A stretch of DNA of 64,000 nt from Prorocentrum cordatum (GCA_963575745.1 CAUYUJ010007191.1:266001-330000); one strand, 5' to 3'; positions 44,170 to 54,744 are shown, numbered from the stretch's first letter. Notes: generated from the sequence alone by a model not told the origin. A program made the numbers and translations.

Positions 44170-45906
44170 CCGCCCGAAATATCCTCACCCGCTGGCTTAA
44201 AACTGCCACCCGAAATATCCTCATCCGAAATATCTTCACCCGCTGGCTTAAAACTGCCACGCGAGATATCCTCACCCGCTGGCTTAAACCTGCCACCCGA
44301 AATATCCTCACCCGCTGGCGTAAAACTGCCACCGAAATATCCTCACCCGAGATATCCTCACCCGCTGGCTTAAAACTGCCACCGAAACATCCTCACCCGC
44401 TGGCGCTTAAAACTGCCACCGAAATATCCTCACCCGCTGGCTTAAAACTGCCACCGAAATATGCTCACCAGCTGGCTTAAAACTGCCACCCGAAATATCC
44501 CCACCCGCTGGCTTAAAACTGCCACCCAAATACTCTCACCCGCTGGCTTAAAACTGCCACCCGAGATATCCTCACCCGCTGGCTTAAAACTGCCACCCGA
44601 GATATCCTCACCCGCTGGCTTAAACCTGCCACCCGAAATATCCTCACCCGCTGGATTAAAACAGCCACCCGAAATATCCTCATCCGAAATATCTTCACCC
44701 GCTGGCTTAAAACTGCCACGCGAGATATCCTCACCCGCTGGCTTAAACCTGCCACCCGAAATATCCTCACCCGCTGGCGTAAAACTGCCACCGAAATATC
44801 CTCACCCGAGATATCCTCACCCGCTGGCTTAAAACTGCCACCGAAACATCCTCACCCGCTGGCGCTTAAAACTGCCACCGAAATATCCTCACCCGCTGGC
44901 TTAAAACTGCCACCGAAATATGCTCACCAGCTGGCTTAAAACTGCCACCCGAAATATCCTCACCCGCGGACATAAAACTGCCACCCAAATATTCTCACCC
45001 GCTGGCTTAAAACTGCCACCCGAGATATCCTCACCCGCTGGCTTAAAACTGCCACCCGAGATATCCTCACCCGCTGGCTTAAACCTGCCACCCGAAATAT
45101 CCTCACCCGCTGGATTAAAACAGCCACCCGAAATATCCTCATCCGAAATATCTTCACCCGCTGGCTTAAAACTGCCACGCGAGATATTCTCACCCGCTGG
45201 CTTAAACCTGCCACCCGAAATATCCTCACCCGCTGGCGTAAAACTGCCACCGAAATATCCTCACCCGAGATATCCTCACCCGCTGGCTTAAAACTGCCAC
45301 CGAAACATCCTCACCCGCTGGCGCTTAAAACTGCCACCGAAATATCCTCACCCGCTGGCTTAAAACTGCCACCGAAATATGCTCACCAGCTGGCTTAAAA
45401 CTGCCACCCGAAATATCCTCACCCGCGGACATAAAACTGCCACCCAAATATTCTCACCCGCTGGCTTAAAACTGCCACCCGAGATATCCTCACCCGCTGG
45501 CTTAAAACTGCCACCCGAGATATCCTCACCCGCTGGCTTAAACCTGCCACCCGAAATATCCTCACCCGCTGGCTTAAAACAGCCACCCGAAATATCCTCA
45601 TCCGAAATATCTTCACCCGCTGGCTTAAAACTGCCACGCGAGATATCCTCACCCGCTGGCTTAAACCTGCCACCCGAAATATCCTCACCCGCTGGCGTAA
45701 AACTGCCACCGAAATATCCTCACCCGAGATATCCTCACCCGCTGGCTTAAAACTGCCACCGAAACATCCTCACCCGCTGGCGCTTAAAACTGCCACCGAA
45801 ATATCCTCACCCGCTGGCTTAAAACTGCCACCGAAATATGCTCACCAGCTGGCTTAAAACTGCCACCCGAAATATCCTCACCCGCGGAAATAAAACTGCC
45901 ATCTAA
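44170..45906. repeat. 36-bp satellite with 459-bp higher-order unit
   Basis: The basic monomer is ~36 bp (CTCACCCGCTGGCTTAAAAC plus TGCCACCCGAAATATC). Thirteen variant monomers form a 459-bp block repeated with almost no differences from ~44460, 44920 and 45379, with partial blocks at both ends. Both strands carry frames with a 12-residue period (SPAGLKLPPEIS on plus), broken every block by GGCGCTTAAAA, so coding is unlikely. Confidence 0.93.
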
Positions 45907-47070
45907 CGGCCTGGTGGTTCAGTTCAGTCTGTCAGTGTCTACCTCGCGAGAATCAAATTACGGGCTGCGCCCGTAAATCATTCCTGAAAGCAGAAAGCAA
46001 TGTGAGGGGCAGGGGCAGCGAGGATCACTCTTGCGTGACCGACCGCGACGTCACCACTTGAGAAGAGAAGAAGTGAGGGGGGAGAGGAGGAGAGGGAGAA
46101 GACAAGCTAGGCGTGCTCACGCCACATCTGACATCCTACCCCTCCCACCCATCCCTTCCCACTGCATTGAGTCCTGTTGATGAGTATGCTGGCTGGGGTT
46201 ATCCTGGAGGACCTCGATGCCCAAACGGCTGTTGCCGGATTTGCTCTATCATTTGCTGCGCAATCGAAGACGAGCTCGGAGGAAGGGGGAGGCGGATCAG
46301 CATGAGCAAGAGGAGGCGGAGCAGTAAGAGAGGGAGCAGGAGGCGAAGGAGAGGGAGCAGGAGGAGCAGAATCAGGACGAGGATGAGCAGGACGCGGAGC
46401 ATGACGAGGAGTGTCCGGAAGGAGGAGCAGGAGGAGCAGGAGGGGCAGGATGATTAGGAGAAGGCGGGGGAGGGGAAAAGAGGGGGCGGCAACGACGAGG
46501 AACGAGTCGGATTCTGCACGGTGGCCCGCTCCGGGGCTAAATCGCCATCCTGAACGACGGGGGCAAAACACCGATCCAAAAATGTGGCCATCTCTGCAGC
46601 AAGAGGACCACTTGGAAGACCGACAACGTTATGGGCAACAAGAGCACAGCTTCAACGCGGCACACCGTGCGTGGGTGAGCAATACGCGGGAGTGGATGGA
46701 GCTCCTCCCCCATCTACATCCACCCCTGCCCTCGCCCCTCCGCGTCCCTTCCCCCCACTTCCCCCGGTAACCCCCGCCAGTGCGTTCGAGGGTGAGATAT
46801 CTAGACTCCATGACCAACGGGACCGATTGAAGATCTACCATCCATCTCCACAAATCGGCGATGCCCTATCATCGACGTGAGTGATGTACCATTAACGAGA
46901 AAGTGAAATCTGTCACCGTACCTCTGGGCACGAAGTGGGCGTGTCATCTGGTCCTTTCCCTAATCCTCCAAGCCTCACTTCTCACTCCAGAGGATTCATT
47001 GACGGACCTGGAGCACAAATTGTCAAATCTCCCCGGGCGTGGCGCGGCTTGGCGCTTGACTTTTGCGGGG
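45907..47070. other. No gene recognised; GGA-rich tract
   Basis: 46270-46460 is GAGGAGCA-rich. A short GC hairpin (TACGGGC/GCCCGTA) lies near 45959. 46607-46622 repeats CACTTGGAAGACCGAC, also found at 9053-9065. Confidence 0.4.
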
Positions 47071-47074
47071 CCAA

Positions 47075-47560
47075 GAGGGCCTCAAGGCGGACCAAGAGGG
47101 CCCCGAGTCGCCGAAAGATCGTTCCAAGACGCCCAAGTTGGCCTCAAGACGCCCCAAGAGGCCGCCAAGACGCCCCAAGAGGCCTCTCGGAGGCCTCCCA
47201 AGAGGGCCCCGAGAGGCACACATCATTGATTTTCCAATGGTGCTTGACATATGTTGGCTTTCTTGTCTTTTCTGGTTTTCCGACGCACCAAGGCGGCCCA
47301 GGAGGCCCCCAAGACCACCCCAAGACGGCCCAAGAGGCATCCAAGAGGGCCCTAAAACGACCTAAGAGCGCCCCAGGACGGCCCAAGAGGCGCCCAAGAC
47401 GGCCCAAGAGGACTGCAAGACGGGCTCAAAAGGAATCCAAGAGAGGGACGACGAGCTGAAACTCCGAGCCTTCCGCCCTAAGAGGCCCCGAGGAGGCCCC
47501 AAGAGCCGCCCACGATGCCCCAAGAGGCTCCCGAGAGCCCCCACCCAGCGGCCCCCACGA
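47075..47560. repeat. Degenerate CCCAAGAGG array, copy 1
   Basis: A ~10-12-bp repeat (CCCAAGAGGCC, CCAAGACGGCC) preceded by CGAGTCGCCGAAAGATCGTT and split by a unique ~80-bp segment. The same arrangement recurs at 49285-49790. Confidence 0.8.
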
Positions 47561-47780
47561 GGCCCATCCAACGCAGCTATGTATGGAGGAACGCGCTGGG
47601 CGGGGGGGGGCGCAACGGGCTGCATGCAGCAGATGCCGTGCCCCCCTCCCCTCTCTCTGAATCCCCCTCCCGTGTCGTCTGCCCCAGACGAGAAGCGAAC
47701 CGGATGCCCGCCCCCACCCCGTCCCTCGTGTCCGCAGGGCCTTGCAGACAAGCACTCTGACAAACCTGGACGCTGGAACT

Positions 47781-47949
47781 TGGCGGCGCGCAAAAGGGGG
47801 TAGGGGGAGGGGGGAAGGCTTCTTGGAAGGAGGGTGCTTCTTAGAAGGCGCCGGCCTTACATCTTTCGACAAGGCCCGCACCTTCTAAGAAGCAGGGGTG
47901 CTTCTAAGAAGCCTTCCCCCCTCCCCCTACCCCCCTCTGCGCGCTGCCG
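47781..47949. mobile_element. SE5 foldback element, ~75-bp arms
   Basis: Left arm GGCGGCGCGCAAAAGGGGG, TAGGGGGAGGGGGGAAGGCT, then GTGCTTCTTAGAAGG; the right arm is its reverse complement with few mismatches. Loop ~30 bp. No TSD recognised. Confidence 0.65.
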
Positions 47950-48196
47950 AAGAACGTCCGAGAAGCCCGCAGCGGCTAGGGAACATTCTCCCTCCTCCGC
48001 TTCCTTCTGCCGTCGCATTGATGCCCCACATGCGGCCTGAGCGACTGGGTACGGAGCATCGCGCAGCCTCGGCGACACGTCGGCAGTGCGCCGGCGACGC
48101 CGGGGGACGGAGAGATCGGGCTCCGCATCGCGCGCCGCGTCGCCGAGGCGTCGGCGAGGCGGCGCGATCTTCCGGCCCCGTCTGGTTCGGCTACAC

Positions 48197-48387
48197 TTAC
48201 GTCGGGCGTGTCCCCCTACAGGGGGATTTTCGACGATTTTTCTTTATTTAAAAAAGGCACCAAAAAGGTAAGAAAATACTCCACAAAAATAGTCCCCAGA
48301 CTATTTTTGGACACTTGTTTTGACTATTTTTGCGTATTCTTTGTTTTTCGTCGACAATCCCCCTGTAGGGGGACAGGCCCGACTTAA
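48197..48387. mobile_element. SE6 MITE with 40-bp TIRs and perfect 8-bp TSD
   Basis: TIRs match at all but ~3 of 40 positions (TTACGTCGGGCGTGTCCCCC vs TTAAGTCGGGCCTGTCCCCC, both continuing into TACAGGGGGATT). Perfect direct repeat GGCTACAC at 48189-48196 and 48388-48395. AT-rich interior with ACTATTTTTG words. Eight-base duplications are typical of hAT-type transposons, so a hAT-mobilised MITE is plausible. Confidence 0.85.
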
Positions 48388-48543
48388 GGCTACACCTGCA
48401 GGCCTGGAGCTGCATGCCTCTTGCAGGAATCCTGGTCTGCCGTGCCCCAGCCTCCAGGCCGCCGGTGCCCGAGCGGGAGCCAGGGGCGCCCTGAAAGAGG
48501 AGGGGGCCGTGAAGCTGGGAGATCCCATGGCCGTGGCGATGAT

Positions 48544-48701
48544 TGAGGGGGCCCTGGGACACACGAATAAATCACTGATAGCAGGATTCCCTATATTCTC
48601 TCATACTTTCTGGGAGATTGTCTTCCCCCCCATGTTCCATATTTTCCCATGTTTGGGGGAGAATCGACGGTTAATTGTGTCTGAGTGTCTTTCCCTCCTG
48701 A
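48544..48701 (-). mobile_element. SE1 element, copy 5 (TSD ATGAT/ACGAT)
   Basis: 158 bp, TGAGGGGGCCCTGGGACACA...TTTCCCTCCTGA; flanks match at 4 of 5 bases. Confidence 0.75.
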
Positions 48702-49284
48702 ACGATGTCCACCTGTTCCTGTTGGGTCTGCGGCGAAGGGGGCTCAACAGACGGCCAAGCAGACGGCGGGACGCATCCGTGGCGAGCTGCGGTGCGGGGG
48801 CGCAGGCGGGGGAGGGGCGAGGAGAAGGGAGGCCGCGGGACGGCCAGAGAATGGGGGCGGAGGATCGCGCCGCATCGCCGATGCATCGCCGATGCGATGC
48901 ATCGGCGACGCACCGCCGATGCAACGCCGACGTCGGCGATGCACCGGCGACGTCGACGTGAAGAACATCGGGCTCAACCATCGAGCCGCATCGGCAATGC
49001 CTCGGCGATGCGGCGCGGTCCTCCGACCCCACCAACTCGGACCCCATCTAGGATTAGGTCGGGCATGTCCCCGTACAGGCGGATTTTGCAGGGACATGGT
49101 AAAAAATGCCCAAACACAATCCCCAAAAATATAAAAATCCGCCGACACCTTGGGGTCATCGGCGTGTGAGATGCTTCCCCCTCCCCAAACCCCTCCCCCG
49201 GGGGCCCGGTCCAGTCGTTTTGGGGGGGGGGGGTCCGGCCGGCCCCGGGTGAACGCATCACGGGCCTTACGACGGGCCATGAGG
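48702..49284. other. No gene; GCATCGCCGATGC-rich segment and one SE6-like end
   Basis: 48866-48955 repeats CATCGCCGATG and its complement. 49053-49085 resembles the SE6 left end (GGTCGGGCATGTCCCCGTAC), and 49883-49900 resembles the right end; no TSD, so possibly a decayed or composite copy. Confidence 0.45.
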
Positions 49285-49790
49285 GCCCCAAGAGGCCCAC
49301 AAGATGGTCCAGGAGGCCCCGAGTCGCCGATGGATCGTTCCAAGACGCTCAAGATGGCCCCCAGACGGCCCAAGAGGCCCCCGAAACGCCCCCAAAGGCC
49401 CCCAAGAGGCGTCCCAAGAGGGCCCCCACAAGCAAACATTCGCCGCTTGGGCTTTCACAACGTCCAAGACGGCCCAAGAGGTCTCCAAGATCGCCCCAAG
49501 ACGGCCCAGAAAGCCCCCAAGAAGGCTCCCAGACGGCCCAAGAGGGCCCCAAGACGGCCCAAGAGGCCCCCAAGACGGCTCCAGGAGGGGGCCCAGGCGG
49601 GGAACCCTACTGGAAATTTCGAGCCCTCGGCCCCAATAAGCCTCCAGGAGGCCCCAAGAGGCCCCAAGAAGCCCCCAAGAGGCTCCAAGAGGCCCACCAG
49701 AAGCCCAAAAGAGACCCCAAGAGGCCCCAAAACGGCACCCCAAAGGGCTTCAAAAGTGCTGCCCGGAGGCCCCCGAGAGACCTACCAGGA
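49285..49790. repeat. Degenerate CCCAAGAGG array, copy 2
   Basis: Same repeat and same leader (CGAGTCGCCGATGGATCGTT) as 47075-47560, with a different internal unique segment. Confidence 0.8.
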
Positions 49791-50803
49791 GCCCCCCAAG
49801 GGGTCGGCGGTGCGGCGTACGGTCCGCTCAAGAACTGTCCCCGAAACATTTGCTTCGAGTATTCCTGAAGATTCCTCCCGTATCCGGGGACCCTGCCCGA
49901 CTTAACAAAAACTCCCGGAGGCCTGGACCTCCCCGTGGACGCCCCGGGGCACGGAGGGCCCCCCCTTTTGTCGGGAGCGGCCAAGAGGGGGGTGTCCAAG
50001 AGGGGGGGGTGCAAATCATGACCGGCGGCATGCGCGCGGCCCAGCGGGGGGGCCAGGGACGTAATGAAACAAGAAGAGGCGCCATGCAATCTGGAGAAAT
50101 ATCATGGCCCCCGCCATGAGATCCACCCCCCCCTAGTCATCACCCCCCTCTTTTCCGCCCCCGATTTTGAGGGATCGAGGCTCTCTCTCTGCAGCCGGGC
50201 TCGCACGGCTTGGCCGAGCCGCCGCGCTCGCCCTTGAGCTGCCTTGGGGCGATCCATATTGCGGACCTCGGAGGCCCCCTCTGCCGAGTCTCGTTGGGGC
50301 GCTCGCGGGCGGCCCCCCCCCCGGGGGCTCGGCCTCGGCGCCGGCCGCCTCGCCGCCGCTCGCGGCGCCGCCGCCGCCGCCCGCCGCCGCGCGCCTGGGG
50401 GGGCGGAGGGCGGGGCGCCCGGCTGCTCCGCGCGCGGCGGCGGTCCTCCCGCCGGGCTCCCGCCGGGCTCCGCTCCGCTCCGCTCCGCCTCCCTCCTCGT
50501 CCTCCTTCGCTGCTCCTGCCGCGCTCCTCCCCGCCCGCCCTCCCTCCTCCTCGTCCCCCCCTCGTCCCTCCCTCCCTCCTCTCCCCCTCCCTCCGCTCCC
50601 TCCCTCCCTCCCTCATCCTCATCCTCATCCTCCTTCGCTCGAGTTCCCGCGCTGCTCCCCCGCGTGAGCGTCTCCACGCACCCTCCACCAAGCAAGCACG
50701 AGGCAAACTTGAGAGAGGCCATCTTCAGACCAAGAATCCCCCCGACCCGAATACCACGATTCCAAGCGTCGGCTGCTCTCACTAGGACTCGGGACTGACT
50801 ACC
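49791..50803. other. No gene recognised; GC-rich and TCC-rich
   Basis: 50280-50470 is very GC-rich; 50490-50650 is CTCC/CCTCAT-rich. Frames are Arg/Pro/Gly artefacts. Confidence 0.45.
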
Positions 50804-50953
50804 TACCAGACCACCCCAACCCAACTCGAAGACCCGAATTTCGGGTTGGGGGGGGTATGGGCTCCATATGTGTTGTTCGATGTTCCCGGACCCCCCCACA
50901 CTAGAAATCGAGGGTAAATCTGAGCCTTCGGGTTGGGTTGGGGTGGTTTGGTG
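50804..50953. mobile_element. SE7 foldback element (150 bp)
   Basis: Arms ACCAGACCACCCCAACCCAA (from 50805) and its inverted partner (50926-50952), with a small inner hairpin CCCGAATTTCGGG. No clear TSD. Confidence 0.55.
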
Positions 50954-50972
50954 GGTGGTGAGGGACAGCAAT

Positions 50973-50994
50973 CTTGAGCCATCACGGATACGGA
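50973..50994 (-). other. Degenerate SL-like sequence
   Basis: Matches the SL at 18 of 22 positions, with both ends intact (TCCGTA and TGGCTCAAG) and changes confined to the centre. No retroposed coding sequence is recognised downstream on the minus strand. Confidence 0.4.
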
Positions 50995-51104
50995 ACACAA
51001 TACTCCCCTAACCATTGTACCGGCATTGGCCTTGACGGTGCGCTTGCCTTGGCCTGCCACCCTCCTCCCCCTCCATCCTTCCTCATCCGTCCTCCACCTC
51101 CTCC

Positions 51105-51190
51105 GCCTTCTCCTCCTCCTCCTCCTCCTCCTCCTCCTCCTCCTCCTCCTCCTCCCTCCTCCCTCCTCCCTCCTCCGCCTGCTCCTCCTT
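51105..51190. repeat. (TCC)n microsatellite
   Basis: CTC/TCC run. Confidence 0.9.
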
Positions 51191-51464
51191 CTACTGACAA
51201 TAATGAAGCGATCTGAATACTACTCTCCTCTCCCCCGAATATGTCCTAATAGTATTCGCAACCCCCCCGCGTCCTGTTTCTTGTGCGCGCAGGATTTGCG
51301 CGAATTCGCTGGTAATCCGAGGGAATGCACATGTTCAAAAATGGTACTCTCGCTGCAGCGCAGGCCTCATTTTCGGATCGGCGCAGTGTTCCCGTCGTTC
51401 AGAGTGGCACTCCCGTCCCAGCGTTGGGCACTGTTCTGGATCTCACAGGTCCCGCATCTTCCAC

Positions 51465-51835
51465 ACATTTCGCAGCCCCCACAGGTCCCACAGGTCCCAC
51501 AGGACCCACAAGTGTCGCAGGTCGCACCACAGGTCCCACAAGCAACACCAAGTCTGACAGGTCCCACAGGCCCCACAGGTGTCGCAGGCCTCGCATGCCC
51601 CACGGGCCTCACAGCTCAGGCAGGTAAACTCAGGTCCCACATGCACCAGAGGTGTCGCATGTCGCATGGGCCCCACAGAGGCTCGACAAGGCCCCACAAA
51701 TCCCGCAGCTCCTGCAGGTCCCGCCCGTGCCACGGGTCCCGCAGGCCTCGCACGTCCTGCTGGCCCCACGGCTCCCACAGGACCAGCGGGTTCCGCGGGT
51801 CCCAAAGGTGCCGCAGGACTCGCGGGCTTCACAGT
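51465..51835. repeat. 9-bp minisatellite (CCCACAGGT)n
   Basis: Variants of TCCCACAGG, TCGCAGG and CCGCAGG in 6- and 9-bp steps. In one plus-strand frame it reads Gly-Pro-Thr repeats, but frames drift, so it is not treated as a gene. Confidence 0.75.
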
Positions 51836-52472
51836 GTTTTGATTCGCGGGTCGAGAGCGCACCTCTTCCGGTCGAAGCTAAGCGGGCCGCGCGAAGCTTG
51901 AATTAACAAAGAGGGGGGGACAGAAGGAGCGCGGCCTCACGGCAAGGCACTCACGGGCTTCACAGGCCACAAGAGGTCCCCCAGATCGCACAGGTCGCAC
52001 AGGCTTCCCTCGTCTTCCGACTGCGCATGCGCATCACACGATGCGGCCTCTTGTGGAGCTCCAGGTCGGCTATGGCATGCGTCCGCGGATGAAGAAGAAG
52101 AAGAAGTCAGCGCAATGGGAAGGGATGGGAGGCGGGGGTTCGGATGCCGGATGTGGCGCGGCCGCGCCTAGCTTGCCGTTTCCTCTGCTCCTCCTGCTCC
52201 TCCTCCTCCTCCTCCTCCTCCTCCTCCTCCTCCTCCATCTCCTCCTCCTCCTCCTCTTCCCTTCCTCCCTCCCTCCTCCCTCCCTCCCTCTCCCTCCCTC
52301 CCTCCCTCCCTCCCTCCCTCCCCCCCCCCCTCCCTCGCGATTGCGGCGCAGGCCGCGGGGAGGGGAGGGGGTCCGTTCGTCGGCACCTCCATCGGGCACC
52401 CCTTGCTTTAGGAGAGGCTGCACGGGAAGGCAGTCATCCCATGTCCCCCGTGTCATCCTGGGCAGGCCTCCA
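51836..52472. repeat. (TCC)n and CCCT-rich tracts; no gene
   Basis: 52196-52265 TCC; 52266-52335 CCCTCC. The rest is featureless. Confidence 0.7.
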
Positions 52473-52560
52473 TGAACCAGCCTCGAACTGATCCATATCC
52501 CCGAGATGGGCAAGCCAAAAGCGAGGCCAATATCAAGGATATGCCCTCAAAAAAGGCGGG
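52473..52560. mobile_element. SE3-related half element
   Basis: Shares ACCAGCCTCGAAC, GCCAAAAG-CGA-GGCAAT and GGATATGCCCTCAAAA-like words with the centre of 29991-30326; lacks the outer arms. Confidence 0.45.
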
Positions 52561-52596
52561 AACCCGTAAGATCGGTACCGATTTGGACGCCCGAAA

Positions 52597-52778
52597 TGGG
52601 TACGGAAAAATGGGTACAGTGCCCAACAACACATGTTGCCCCAAACCAACAACGGCCGCTGTTGCGCAGGCGGTCTTCTGCCTCGGATGGACACAGGCCG
52701 CGGCGGCGCGGACAGCGAGTCCTGCTCAGAATGAAGAGGAACTGCTGTTGGGCATCGCACCCATTCTTTCCGTGCCCA
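52597..52778. mobile_element. SE2 foldback element, copy 2
   Basis: TIRs TGGGTACGGAAAAATGGGTA and TGGGCACGGAAAGAATGGGT, plus the GTGCCCAACAA/GATGCCCAACAG words. Homologous through the middle to 9882-10067 (ACGGCCGCTGTTGCGCAGGC, GGCGGCGCGGAC). Confidence 0.65.
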
Positions 52779-52972
52779 CCTCGTTCGTGCAGACATGCTT
52801 CCTCTCCATGAGAATCGACTTCCACACCCGTAGAGCCCCCGGGTGACGCCCGAGCAGCGCGAACCGCGCCACGGGCCCGGCCTCCCCCGGCGGGCCTCTC
52901 GCGCAGCCGCGCCGGAGCGCTGCCTTTTGGAGGCCGGGGCCCCGCGCCCTCTCACGCTCGAGACGCCCACTG

Positions 52973-52984
52973 TGAAGGAGCCCT

Positions 52985-53030
<46 letters not shown>

Positions 53031-53168
53031 TGAAGACACACAAACAAGAGGATTCCCCATACTTTCCCTTATTTTCTCGGGTTTTGTCTCCCCCCCCACT
53101 TCCCACATATTTTCCCATACTTTCTGGGGCATCGACGATTCATTGTGTCTGTGTGTTTTCCCTCCTGA
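52973..53168 (-). mobile_element. SE1 element, copy 6, with internal (AC)n expansion
   Basis: TGAAGGAGCCCTGGGACACA...TTTTCCCTCCTGA, with a ~40-bp AC run after the left end. Flanks CCACTG and CCATTG match at 5 of 6 bases. Confidence 0.75.
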
Positions 53169-53309
53169 CCATTGGAGTCCTCCCGGGACTGGTGTGTGGA
53201 ACCCGTGGGTCAGGTCGGGCGAAAGGGGGGGATAGCACAGGGGGCGTTGGAGAATCGGCTCGCGTATAGCTGATTTTCCCGGGAGGCGGCTCTGCGGTGA
53301 GGCCGAAAC

Positions 53310-53530
53310 CAGCTGCATGCAGAAATTTCGCACCCCCCCCTTCCCAATGCCCACCGTTCGTCCGGCCCGAGTGAAGGCCTCCTGCAAATCAACCCGTTTG
53401 GCATTACTGCGCTCGTTTGCTTCGGTGGGCCCATGCAGCTCTGCAGCCCGCCTGGTAACCTCAGAAGCGACCGATGTGAGGTGTTCGAGCAGATTCGCAC
53501 AATGCACATCTCTGGCCAACACCTCACTTC
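53310..53530 (-). CDS. Candidate exon of an unknown host gene
   Basis: About 70 codons of balanced, helical composition (ARDVHCANLLEHLTSVASEV then TRRAAELHGPTEANERSNAK), continuing to GGVRNFCMQL, with a possible GTTTCG donor at its 3' end and an AG just upstream of 53530. No domain recognised. It is unlike the surrounding low-complexity frames, but splice sites and function are unknown. A decayed fragment is equally possible. Confidence 0.2.
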
Positions 53531-53659
53531 ATGAGATCCGCATCCCATGAAGGAAACGCGCCTTCGCTATGCGTGTCTGGCGTGCTTTGGGGTGGAGGAG
53601 GTTGGATGACCATGAGGGAGCTCCCGCATTGGCGCGGAGGCGTGTGGAAGTTGGGCGGT

Positions 53660-54110
53660 CACTGGGGGAATGTGGATAGACATGGGAAAATTCGAGCAAG
53701 GCCTGCATCGTTGCCAGGATCGATATTGGCAAGGGGAAAATTGGACGGGCATGGGAAGGTTGGATGGCCATGGGATGTGGGCGAACGTCTGGGGGGCTCA
53801 GGGCCCCCCGACCCAGGCCGGCAAACTCCGTGGAAGCGCGAAGGCCCCTGGGCCTCTCTGGCCAAGGCCGGGGTGATCTGGACTCCCGCTGGCCAAACTG
53901 GCGGGGTTCTGGGACCCGTCTGGCTACGGCTGGGGTGGTCTGGGGCCCGTCCGGCTGAGGCTGGGGGGGTCCAGGGCCCGTCCGGCCAAGACTGGAAGGC
54001 TCCAGAGCACGTCCAGCTCCAGCTGGGGGGCTCCAGGGCCCCTCCGGCCCAGGCCGGGGGGCTCGTGGGGCCCGTCCAGCCACGGCTGGGGAGCCAACAG
54101 AGCTCCTCGG
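53660..54110. repeat. Degenerate ~46-50-bp repeat (GGGCCCGTCCGGC)
   Basis: 53660-53775 has GACATGGGAA/GGCATGGGAAGGTTGG words. 53800-54110 repeats GG-CCCGTCCGGC-AGGCTGGGG. Confidence 0.55.
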
Positions 54111-54141
54111 GGTGTCGATTCCTTGGACTTCTGGCCCACCC

Positions 54142-54402
54142 TTGGAGAGGAGGAGGAGGAGGAGGAGGAGGAGGAGGAGGAGGAGGAGGAGGAGGAGGAG
54201 GAGGAGGGATAAGGAGTATGAGGAGGGGAGGAGGAGGGAGAGGAGGAGGAGGAGGAGGAGGAGGAGGAGGAGGAGGAGGAGAGGAGGAGAGGAAGGGAGA
54301 AGGAGTATGAGGAGGAGGAGGAGGAGGAGGAGGAGGAGGAGGAGGAGGAGGAGGAGGAGGAGGAGAGAGGGAGGAGGAGGAGGAGGGGGAGGAGGAGGAG
54401 GG
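54142..54402. repeat. (GGA)n microsatellite
   Basis: Long GGA tract with GTATGAG interruptions. Confidence 0.93.
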
Positions 54403-54520
54403 CTGGGCCTGGGTGGCCCCCTGCTCGACCGCAGGGTCGGCCGGCCCGCTGGCCAGCCAGCGGGCGGGGGGTGATCCCGTCGCCCTCCGGTCTCCGAGGC
54501 AGCGCGGGGTCTCACACTTT

Positions 54521-54570
54521 TGAAGGGGCCCCAGGACACACAAATAAGTACACACAAATTAAACGATTCC

Positions 54571-54639
<69 letters not shown>

Positions 54640-54738
54640 GGGGTTTTGTCTTCCCCCACCCCACTTCCCATAGTTTTGCATATCTTCCGGAGAATCGGCG
54701 ATGCATTCTGTCTGTGTGTTTTTGTTTTCCCCTCCTGA
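54521..54738 (-). mobile_element. SE1 element, copy 7 (TSD ACTTT), with internal (AT)n
   Basis: 218 bp; TGAAGGGGCCCCAGGACACA...CCCCTCCTGA, perfect 5-bp duplication ACTTT (54516-54520, 54739-54743). A ~62-bp AT run (54575-54637) replaces the first TTCCCATA word. It abuts LINE-C RNase H-like sequence. Confidence 0.85.
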
Positions 54739-54744
54739 ACTTTG

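Noticed and set aside
44137-45750. Repeat protein with 12-residue period (SPAGLKLPPEIS)
   Set aside because: 36-bp monomers keep any frame open; frames break once per 459-bp block and both strands are equally open.
45910-45970. tRNA-like sequence (TGGTTCAGTTCAG)
   Set aside because: Only an A-box-like word; no T-loop or acceptor stem.
51325-51906. Collagen-like Gly-Pro-Thr protein
   Set aside because: A 9-bp minisatellite gives Gly-x-y by chance. The frame drifts within the array and there is no signal peptide or flanking domain.
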